This document shows, piece after piece, positions 1 through 5,614 of a DNA stretch of 39,337 nucleotides. The notes beneath the pieces were generated by a model that saw only the letters and a program-made list of their open reading frames with translations, was not told where the DNA came from and made no database searches. Each line of letters opens with the position of its first letter. The first letter of the stretch is position 1. Position numbers and translations under genes: made by a program. The stretch is from Flemingiibacterium sp045636145 (GTDB lineage: Bacteria; Bacillota; Clostridia; Oscillospirales; CAG-272): NCBI GenBank assembly GCA_045636145.1, contig JAZTWV010000044.1, positions 1-39,337 of the forward strand. Reading direction: 5' to 3'.

Positions 1-18
1 CAAATTTAATGAAAAAAT

Positions 19-48
19 TTAACCACATAATTCTTATTATGTGGTTAA
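19..48. repeat. Left inverted repeat (IR-L), a tyrosine-recombinase-like core site
   Basis: The sequence is a perfect dyad with arms TTAACCACATAA (19-30) and TTATGTGGTTAA (37-48) around the non-palindromic spacer TTCTTA (31-36). A 12-6-12 layout with an asymmetric centre is the usual form of a tyrosine recombinase core site (compare dif and loxP). A near-identical copy in opposite orientation lies at 257-286. On the minus strand the dyad is followed by AAATTTTTT, so it could also act as a weak terminator for leftward transcription. Confidence 0.75.
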
Positions 49-78
49 GGGTATAACACCCACTATCACATTTAAATT

Positions 79-107
79 ATTATAACACGATTTCATTAAA
101 ATGTCAA
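79..107 (-). promoter_or_regulatory. Consensus promoter inside the putative invertible segment, pointing left
   Basis: On the minus strand the -35 box TTGACA (107-102) and the -10 box TATAAT (84-79) are both perfect consensus and are separated by 17 bases. Transcription would start near 72 and run left through IR-L and out of the window, so the controlled gene is not visible. If the segment flipped, this promoter would fire rightward, antisense to the recombinase gene. Confidence 0.75.
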
Positions 108-197
108 TATTCTTTGATCTTTTATGGCGAATTATGTAATAAAAAATCACATATTGAATGATAACGCGGGGCCAACAACTAAAAGTTGTTCTGTTAT

Positions 198-206
198 TGT
201 TATAAT
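198..206 (+). promoter_or_regulatory. Possible extended -10 promoter pointing right
   Basis: TGTTATAAT fits the extended -10 form TGnTATAAT, but no convincing -35 lies upstream. A small hairpin (AACAACT, 174-180, and AGTTGTT, 184-190) sits just before it. In the present orientation it would point towards the 3' end of the recombinase gene, antisense to it. The segment is AT-rich, so chance occurrence is possible. Confidence 0.3.
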
Positions 207-256
207 CATATTAGAAAAACAAAAAATAGAGGTTTTAATATTATTTTTATAATAAA

Positions 257-286
257 ATAACCACATAATAAGAATTACGTGGTTAA
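257..286. repeat. Right inverted repeat (IR-R), inverted copy of IR-L
   Basis: The left arm (257-268), spacer TAAGAA (269-274) and right arm (275-286) are the reverse complement of IR-L at 28 of 30 positions; the differences are at 257 and 278. The spacer is the reverse complement of the IR-L spacer, so crossover between the two copies would invert rather than delete the DNA between them. The outer right arm contains the TAA stop codon of the recombinase gene (283-285). The crossover region lies outside that gene, so inversion would leave the recombinase intact. Confidence 0.75.
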
Positions 287-1134
287 CAGCGCAGTAAGCC
301 TAATTTCTCGATATGCCTCTTATGCACCTCTTCCGTCTCCATTGTATAGATTCTTGTCGTAACCACACTTGAATGTCCAAGTATATCGGCAAGGCGCACA
401 ATGTCCTTCTGAAGCGAATAGTACGTGCGAGCGAAAAGATGGCGAAGATTATGCGGAAAGACCTTATCCTTTGAAACTCCTGCAGATTCGCAGAGTTTTT
501 TCATATCAGACCAAATATTACTTCTGTCAAGCGGTTTACCTGTTCGTGATACGAACACGGAGCCGCTTGTTATTTTTTGCTCTCGTATATACCGTGTGAG
601 AACCTTACAAAGTGCTTTCGGCAAGAATACCTGACGCAGTTTGCCTTTGCAGTTGATATTTGCAACCCCTGTGTTCACAGCAACAACCGTCACAAAGCGA
701 AGCTCAGACACACGGATACCGGTTGAACATATTGTCTGCATCAGCAAATAGAGACGTTCATTTTTCTTAGACTTTGCTGCATCAAGAAGTCGTTCATACT
801 CCGCTTTAGTGAGTTCTTTGTCTTTGGAAGCAAATATCTGCTTTTGAATCTTTAAGGACTTTACCTTACAGTCATACCACTCGTTGTAGGTAAAAAAACT
901 GTTGAGGGAAGACAAAACCGAATTAACACTTGCTGGCTTATAGTTCTCAATAAGATATGCCTTGTATTCGAGAACTGTCTGCTTATCTACACCTCTGCCG
1001 CTGAGCCAAGAGAGAAAAGCACTTATATCACGAATATATTTTTCAAGCGTGGCATCGCTCTTTTCTTCGTTTATCAGATAATTCCTAAAGTTTTTAATAA
1101 GTTTTTCAGTGATTTTTTCATTGTTTGACAACAC
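283..1134 (-). CDS. Tyrosine recombinase (XerC/D-like integrase)
   Basis: This 283-residue site-specific recombinase has an N-terminal SAM-like DNA-binding domain (about 10-95) and a C-terminal catalytic domain (about 105-283). All expected catalytic positions are visible: Arg141 (GIRVSEL), Lys165 (KGKLR), His228 and Arg231 (HNLRH), His254 (LGHSS) and the nucleophile Tyr263 (RIYT). Length is normal for a stand-alone XerC/D-type enzyme. The start is uncertain: a GTG at 1134 or TTG at 1131 lies right after AAAGG with poor spacing. The 3' end touches IR-R of the inverted-repeat pair at 19-286, and I infer that this enzyme inverts that segment. The alternative is an ordinary mobile-element integrase with a palindromic attachment site. 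Confidence 0.9.
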   Translation of the reverse strand: MLSNNEKITEKLIKNFRNYLINEEKSDATLEKYIRDISAFLSWLSGRGVDKQTVLEYKAYLIENYKPASVNSVLSSLNSFFTYNEWYDCKVKSLKIQKQIFASKDKELTKAEYERLLDAAKSKKNERLYLLMQTICSTGIRVSELRFVTVVAVNTGVANINCKGKLRQVFLPKALCKVLTRYIREQKITSGSVFVSRTGKPLDRSNIWSDMKKLCESAGVSKDKVFPHNLRHLFARTYYSLQKDIVRLADILGHSSVVTTRIYTMETEEVHKRHIEKLGLLRC

Positions 1135-1273
1135 CTTTGTTTTGATTTTTACAGAATAATCTGTGTATATATTTTACCATATCCATATTTCTAAAATTTA
1201 TCACACATTTTGGGTTGCCAATGATTTGATAGTTATATTAATTATAGATTTAGTTTCATTTTGCATAAATTTA

Positions 1274-1297
1274 GCGGTTGATTTTTTGATCAACCGC
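1274..1297 (-). terminator. Hairpin downstream of the Cys-rich gene
   Basis: GCGGTTGAT (1274-1282) and ATCAACCGC (1289-1297) form a perfect 9-base stem with a 6-base loop. Read on the minus strand it is followed by an AT-rich run but no long T-tract, so it is a plausible but not ideal terminator. Apart from this hairpin I see nothing in 1135-1348. Confidence 0.5.
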
Positions 1298-1348
1298 CAA
1301 AAGCAACATATTATACAATTAATTTAGTTGTTTTCATAAAGTAACATC

Positions 1349-2662
1349 TCACTCTTTGATCCGTGCCTCATATTCATCAATTCCAACCTTGCCTGCAATA
1401 GCAGCATTGCGAAACTCAACAGCCCAATCCGACCAGGTCAGAAACTCTGACTTGGTCATTTTCTTTTTCATCATACGGGCGTAGTGAGCCTTGTATGCAC
1501 GGTTGTAGGCAAGCCATATCGGATCACTCTTGCACTTTTCCTCATACTTCTTGTGTGCACCGACGTTACGGCATGTCTTAGCGCTCATCGAATCGATCGG
1601 GCGTTCACAAAACTCGTAATGCCGCCCCGAAGTGAGAAGAAAATACTGTCCGCAATGCTCACATTTCTTCGGAATATACCCCGAACGAAGTCCACGGAAG
1701 AAATCATAGTATAGGTACTCACCAAGGCTATCAAACGTGCACATATCGCACCATAACAGTTTACCGTCTCGCTCAATTGTTTTGTATTCGAACTGCATCG
1801 TTCCCCTCGGTCGAAGCGATTTTGTATCACGTGCCTTTGTGTATTTGTCAAAAGCTTCAGCGATCTCTTCATCGTTGAGAAACCGACCTTTAGTATGGAT
1901 ATACTTCTCTAAGAACACACCGTATGTCTGCTTCATTGATATAAGCAGTTCCAGAAAAGAAATATACGGATCTATCAGCGTATGCAAGTCATTATTAAGA
2001 AGCTCTATACCATTTATTTCATCAATAGAATAATCTCCGTCATGCCAATACGGAACAAAATTATGCATATCATAATCGCCTTCCATATACTCATCGATTA
2101 TATAATATTGATTGTTCGCAATTGTCCTGCCAGCATAAATTTCTTCAAGCCGTTCAAGGGCTTCATCGTCATCGCGTTCATGATATTCCTCGTCATATTC
2201 TTCATCGAGGGTGTCAATGATGTCATCTTCGGGGACTCCTGCGCTTCGGAGTAATTCTTTGTTTGTAATAACCTCGCTATCGCCGCCCATATCAAGTGAC
2301 GAATCAAATAAATCGCGGTGTCGCATAAGAACGTGGGTAAGATCATCATAATCAAGCTCCTCGTCCTTCAATGTATAGCGGTAGATCGGTAAGTCATAGA
2401 GCATACCTTTGATTCCGTTCAGTATTCTCTGTACCTCATGTACATTTGTATCATAATACTCCCATGTGCTGTAACTGCCATCCTGGTTAAACAGCAACAG
2501 ATCAAGCAATCTTTTTAGTGACCGGTATTTTTCCTCGATCTTCCCTGTATCGCGTCCGATAAGTTCAGTAAGAACTTCTCCAGTGCGATAAGTATGTTCT
2601 CCGTCAATGATGCACAGATTGCCGTTATAGTATGCGGTTATTTCAAAAGGATTTGTTTTCAT
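1349..2662 (-). CDS. Uncharacterised element protein, possibly DUF6076
   Basis: This 437-residue soluble protein has no signal peptide or membrane segment. The middle is strongly acidic (about 135-175, with runs of Asp and Glu). The C-terminal third carries a Cys motif, CEHCGQYFLLTSG followed by FCERP and later TCRNVGAHKKYEEKC, which looks like a zinc-binding ribbon, and then a Lys-rich stretch (ARMMKKKMTKSEF). The layout reminds me of DUF6076 proteins carried by Firmicutes conjugative and mobilizable elements, but I cannot confirm the match. It is transcribed divergently from the HTH/mob genes from a consensus promoter whose -35 is part of a shared dyad. The ribosome site before the ATG is weak (AGAAAG). 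Function is unknown; a DNA-binding regulatory or element-maintenance role would be a guess. Confidence 0.75.
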   Translation of the reverse strand: MKTNPFEITAYYNGNLCIIDGEHTYRTGEVLTELIGRDTGKIEEKYRSLKRLLDLLLFNQDGSYSTWEYYDTNVHEVQRILNGIKGMLYDLPIYRYTLKDEELDYDDLTHVLMRHRDLFDSSLDMGGDSEVITNKELLRSAGVPEDDIIDTLDEEYDEEYHERDDDEALERLEEIYAGRTIANNQYYIIDEYMEGDYDMHNFVPYWHDGDYSIDEINGIELLNNDLHTLIDPYISFLELLISMKQTYGVFLEKYIHTKGRFLNDEEIAEAFDKYTKARDTKSLRPRGTMQFEYKTIERDGKLLWCDMCTFDSLGEYLYYDFFRGLRSGYIPKKCEHCGQYFLLTSGRHYEFCERPIDSMSAKTCRNVGAHKKYEEKCKSDPIWLAYNRAYKAHYARMMKKKMTKSEFLTWSDWAVEFRNAAIAGKVGIDEYEARIKE

Positions 2663-2724
2663 GATTTTGTGAACTTTCTGTAAATGTTGATTTAGTAGAT
2701 AACGAAATAGATAATTATAGAGAT

Positions 2725-2753
2725 AGTATACATCATCTATTGACTTTTGTCAA
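2725..2753 (-). promoter_or_regulatory. Promoter of the Cys-rich gene
   Basis: On the minus strand TTGACA (2753-2748) and TATACT (2730-2725) are separated by 17 bases, about 60 bases upstream of the ATG at 2662. Its -35 forms the right half of the dyad TTGACTTTTGTCAA (2740-2753), whose left half is the -35 of the opposing promoter. Confidence 0.7.
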
Positions 2754-2768
2754 GGGGGGAGTTATAAT
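2740..2768 (+). promoter_or_regulatory. Promoter of the HTH/mobilization gene group
   Basis: TTGACT (2740-2745) and TATAAT (2763-2768) are separated by 17 bases and face right. The -35 is one arm of the palindrome TTGACTTTTGTCAA shared with the leftward promoter. The two promoters therefore sit back to back, and RNA polymerase could hardly occupy both at once. Confidence 0.7.
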
Positions 2769-2842
2769 ATTATCACGCCGCAAACATTAGTTCTTTTCTG
2801 CTATGCGAATAATCGAACATAGTATCAGGGGGGGTGATCCCA

Positions 2843-3163
2843 ATGACACAAACACGCGCAAATTTCTTCATGGTCGCAAACGAGATCTTCTCGTTCTCGC
2901 TGACGACCAAAGCCATCGCGGTGTACTGCTGCCTCTGCCGTCACGCGGACGTGAACACGCATACCTGCTTCCCGAGCCGCAAGACGATCGCAAAGGAATG
3001 TTCACTCGGTGTATCATCAGTCGATCGTGCTATCGATGAACTCATTCATCACGGACTGATCTGCAAGATACATCGGCGAAGCAAAGACGGCGGCAAGATT
3101 TCCAACTACTACACGCTTGCCGATCTGATCTCGCACTCGCGGACGGTGGATGACACCGGATAG
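2843..3163 (+). CDS. Small helix-turn-helix (winged helix) protein
   Basis: About 106 residues with the pattern of HTH_36-type winged-helix domains: LTTKAIAVYCCLCRHAD, then CFPSRKTIAKECSLGVSSVDRAIDEL as the helix-turn-helix, and LICKIHRRSKDGGKISNYYTL as the wing. Such proteins occur at the head of replication or mobilization modules in Firmicutes elements and may act as regulators or replication-related DNA-binding proteins. I chose ATG 2843, which has a G-rich ribosome site (2828-2834) at normal spacing; an in-frame GTG at 2834 overlaps that site and is less likely. It is the first gene after the rightward promoter at 2740-2768. Confidence 0.8.
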   Translation: MTQTRANFFMVANEIFSFSLTTKAIAVYCCLCRHADVNTHTCFPSRKTIAKECSLGVSSVDRAIDELIHHGLICKIHRRSKDGGKISNYYTLADLISHSRTVDDTG

Positions 3164-3321
3164 GTGTGAGGGTGGCTTCACCATGGAGGACTAACAAGAC
3201 CCATAGAGCAAGACACAACTACAGATATATAAGCTGAAGAACAACATAGTGATAGGCGCCTCGCTGTGATTCTCTTCGGCGGATATATAAAAATCAATTT
3301 CAAAAACGAAAGGACAACTAT

Positions 3322-3738
3322 ATGAAAAACGTATTTGCAAAAAACAACGCAGCCGAAATCAACAACGTAACAAGAAAGGATAACAACATGAAAAACAGCA
3401 CCATCACTCTTACCGCAAACGATCTCCGCCTCTGCTCTGCAATCCTCAACGCGCTGAACGATTATCACGCCAAGAGAACACCCGAAGAAGATTTCTCTTC
3501 AGCTTACATCACATCCGACAAGTGCCGCCGTGAAGAAGTCATGGAACACTACGAGTACATCGAAGAACAGAAAGCTCTTCTCCGCGAAGCCCTCGATGAA
3601 CAGGACGAGGAATTTGATTTCTTTGCTTATCTCGATGAGCGCAATATCACCAATCCGCGCTTTCGTAAAATGCTCGAACATGAGCTTGAGGCTTACTGGG
3701 ACGAGCTTGCATACGCCAACGAAAGCACCAAAGCATAA
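3322..3738 (+). CDS. Small acidic hypothetical protein with two possible starts
   Basis: Up to 138 residues, rich in Glu and Asp towards the C-terminus (for example EEQKALLREALDEQDEEFD); soluble and mostly helical in appearance. I do not recognise a family. Two in-frame ATGs, at 3322 and 3388, are each preceded by a good ribosome site and have almost the same flanking sequence (GAAAGGAnAACnAnATGAAAAAC), as if the initiation region had been duplicated. The short form (116 residues) begins MKNSTITLTANDLRLCSA and may be the main product, because the first 22 residues look unstructured. The gene lies between the HTH gene and the candidate oriT and is probably co-transcribed with the mobilization genes. 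The 158 bases upstream (3164-3321) hold no recognisable gene. Confidence 0.7.
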   Translation: MKNVFAKNNAAEINNVTRKDNNMKNSTITLTANDLRLCSAILNALNDYHAKRTPEEDFSSAYITSDKCRREEVMEHYEYIEEQKALLREALDEQDEEFDFFAYLDERNITNPRFRKMLEHELEAYWDELAYANESTKA

Positions 3739-3750
3739 TTCCGTCCCGCA

Positions 3751-3822
3751 TTGGCAAGTTTCGCCTTTGACAGTCATGCCCTCCTCAGGGAGGGCTCCTG
3801 CCAAGGCAATGGGCTAAGCCCA
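3751..3822 (+). other. Candidate origin of transfer (oriT)
   Basis: The gap between the acidic gene and mobC has inverted repeats: GCCCTCC (3778-3784) with GGAGGGC (3789-3795), an outer TTGGCA (3751-3756) with TGCCAA (3799-3804), and TGGGC/GCCCA (3810-3822). Directly after the inner hairpin comes CTCCTGCC (3795-3802). It resembles the nic core of P-type relaxases (consensus YATCCTGY, as in RP4 and Ti), which would put the nick between 3800 and 3801. An inverted repeat immediately before the nick and the mobC/relaxase genes immediately after fit an oriT. Chance similarity is possible. Confidence 0.5.
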
Positions 3823-3852
3823 AACCCCTATGAGAGAAACGGAGGATAATAA

Positions 3853-4176
3853 ATGCCCAAACAAAAACAAAACCGCACCGAGAAGGTGACCATCCGCCTC
3901 ACGCCGGACGAGCTAGAACGCCTACGCGAACTCTCTTACGGAAGCTGTCGACTGATGGCAGACTACTGCCGCGACTGCATCTTCGGTCGGGAGATCACCG
4001 TAATTCCCGGTTTCGATAATGCGGCGGAACAGCTTCGGCACATCGGTACGAACCTCAATCAGCTCACCAGACTCGCGAATCTGCGCGAGATTTCCGTGGT
4101 GGATCTCGGCGAAACTAAAGCGGAGATTGCAAAATTTTATAATATTCTCCGCGCCATAACGAAGGGAGAGCGATGA
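3853..4176 (+). CDS. mobC: MobC-like relaxosome accessory protein
   Basis: This 107-residue protein has an N-terminal ribbon-helix-helix-like segment (KVTIRLTPDELERLREL) and the MobC-family C-terminal signature around NAAEQLRHIGTNLNQLTRLAN. MobC proteins bind oriT and help the relaxase open the DNA at nic during mobilization. A strong ribosome site (GGAGG) precedes the ATG. The stop codon lies directly against the ATG of the relaxase gene, so the two are translationally coupled. The candidate oriT is just upstream. Confidence 0.9.
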   Translation: MPKQKQNRTEKVTIRLTPDELERLRELSYGSCRLMADYCRDCIFGREITVIPGFDNAAEQLRHIGTNLNQLTRLANLREISVVDLGETKAEIAKFYNILRAITKGER

Positions 4177-5154
4177 ATGGCAATCGTAAAAATTATTCCA
4201 TCGTCAAGTCCGCTGAAGAATATCTTCAACTACGTTCTGAACAAAGAGAAAACCGCGCCGCATCTCATCAGCGGTAAGGACTGCATGGTGGAGAGCGCAC
4301 AGGCAGAGTTTGAGATCGTGAAGTCTCGATTCAACAAATCCGGCGGCCGAAATTACTATCACGTCATCCAATCCTTTGCGCCCGAAGATGACCTCACGCC
4401 GGAGGAAGCGCACGACATCGGTATGGAGCTTGCGGGATTCTTCAATAGCTTTCAGGTGCTCGTCGTCACCCATACCGACCGCGGACATCTGCACAATCAC
4501 CTCGTCGTCAACTCCGTGTCCCACGCGGACGGAAAGAAGATGCACACATCGCGAGATGATCTGCTTCGAGTGAAAGCCTACTCCAATAAGCTCTGCGCAC
4601 GGCGTGGACTCTCTACTACCGAAGCCAAGAGCGGCTGGTATCGATTCGACAAGTGGAAGGACGAGCTTGTTCGTATTGCGCTGATGGCGATGGCACTCTC
4701 AGAAACACGCGAGGGCTTCATCGAGTACATGGAGAACCACGGCTACGACGTCAAGTGGAATCCCGACTACAAGTACATCACCTTCACCACGCCCGAAGGC
4801 AAGCGCGTGCGTGACAACAAGCTCTTCGATGAGCGGCTACTTAAAGGCAACCTCGAACTCTACTTCGCCATGGGCGGGTGCGGCTCGGTGATGGGGTCAG
4901 ATTACTGGAATTATCAAACGCCGGCACACGATGAAAACGCCAAGGAAACAGTCACAACCGGACTGCTGAATCTCATTGCTGACCTGCTCTGCCAGGAAGA
5001 AGACGGCGGCTATACACCGCGACCACTCACCGAAATGGACAAGTGGGAGAAAGAACGACTCGAAAAGATTCTCGGCAAGCGGATTTCAAATGAAGCGTAC
5101 TTATACTACTGCACGAAGGAAGACTACGAACAGTCGGCGGGACTGTCCATGTGA
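4177..5154 (+). CDS. Relaxase (MobA/VirD2-type nuclease)
   Basis: This 325-residue protein nicks oriT and attaches covalently to the transferred strand. Motif I holds the likely catalytic tyrosine, Tyr19 (IFNYVLN). His62 (YHVIQSF) and the metal-binding triad HTDRGHLHNHLVVN (His99/104/106/108 region) are intact. A conserved segment after the nuclease domain (ETREGFIEYMENHGYDVKW) is common in Firmicutes MobP relaxases. At 325 residues it is short for the family and lacks a long helicase or primase-like C-terminus, as in small mobilizable elements. It is coupled to mobC by abutting stop and start codons. Confidence 0.92.
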   Translation: MAIVKIIPSSSPLKNIFNYVLNKEKTAPHLISGKDCMVESAQAEFEIVKSRFNKSGGRNYYHVIQSFAPEDDLTPEEAHDIGMELAGFFNSFQVLVVTHTDRGHLHNHLVVNSVSHADGKKMHTSRDDLLRVKAYSNKLCARRGLSTTEAKSGWYRFDKWKDELVRIALMAMALSETREGFIEYMENHGYDVKWNPDYKYITFTTPEGKRVRDNKLFDERLLKGNLELYFAMGGCGSVMGSDYWNYQTPAHDENAKETVTTGLLNLIADLLCQEEDGGYTPRPLTEMDKWEKERLEKILGKRISNEAYLYYCTKEDYEQSAGLSM

Positions 5155-5287
5155 GTTGCTAAATCTTTGTAACTTTGCATGGTTCTCGCTGGATGTTCGG
5201 CACGTGAAATGATATGATTAAGGAGGACGGAATAATTTTACACAAACAGACGAAAATAAATATACAAACGAAAACCGAGGTGATGTG

Positions 5288-5467
5288 ATGGTCAAAGACA
5301 AAAGTGATAACGAAAAGGCGCGTCTCTTGGCGGAGTCCATATGGCTTAACTATTTCAATCGCTACCTCTTTGAGCACGGGACTATATCTGAAAAGGAATT
5401 CGGACTCATGAGCGAAAAAATTGCCGAGCGAAAAGCAAGATCGGAACGCGGTCACGCCACGTCTTAA
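5288..5467 (+). CDS. Small conserved mobile-element protein (59 aa)
   Basis: The protein is charged and helical with the core LAESIWLNYFNRYLFEHG followed by ISEKEFGLMSEKI. Small proteins of this kind (pattern IWLxYFNxYLxExGxIxExE) often sit between the relaxase and the serine recombinase in Firmicutes mobilizable elements and are sometimes annotated as SHOCT-like; that link is from memory. ATG 5288 is preceded by GAGG at suitable spacing, and a GTG at 5285 is in frame. Function is unknown; a role as recombination directionality factor is possible only by position. Confidence 0.7.
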   Translation: MVKDKSDNEKARLLAESIWLNYFNRYLFEHGTISEKEFGLMSEKIAERKARSERGHATS

Positions 5468-5474
5468 GGCGCAT

Positions 5475-5508
5475 GGAAGTGTCAAGCACCGAGGTGATGC
5501 ACACTTCC
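5475..5508. other. Nested dyad between small gene and recombinase
   Basis: GGAAGTGT (5475-5482) pairs with ACACTTCC (5501-5508), and inside it CACC (5487-5490) pairs with GGTG (5493-5496). It lies between the small gene and the recombinase promoter. It has no T-run, so it looks more like a protein-binding or att-like dyad than a terminator. Confidence 0.4.
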
Positions 5509-5539
5509 GATACATATTTCGGCAAAATTCGTTTTCCAC

Positions 5540-5568
5540 TTGCTTTTTGTATTCGCTTGTGATATAAT
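5540..5568 (+). promoter_or_regulatory. Promoter of the serine recombinase gene
   Basis: TTGCTT (5540-5545) and TATAAT (5563-5568) are separated by 17 bases, about 45 bases before the recombinase ATG. The recombinase therefore has its own promoter separate from the mobilization genes. Confidence 0.6.
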
Positions 5569-5614
5569 ATTTGTATAGATAATGATACAGCGAACTTTGA
5601 AAGGATGAAATCCT

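Noticed and set aside
19..286. The two dyads considered as plain terminators only
   Set aside because: IR-L has a T-run on one side and could terminate, but simple terminators do not explain near-identity of two copies, their inverted spacers, the internal consensus promoter and the adjacent recombinase. Terminator function remains possible in addition.
5214..5288. 24-codon open frame ending on the start of the small element gene
   Set aside because: No ribosome site before its ATG and no recognisable content; AAGGAGGA inside it has no start at proper spacing. Not enough to call a gene.
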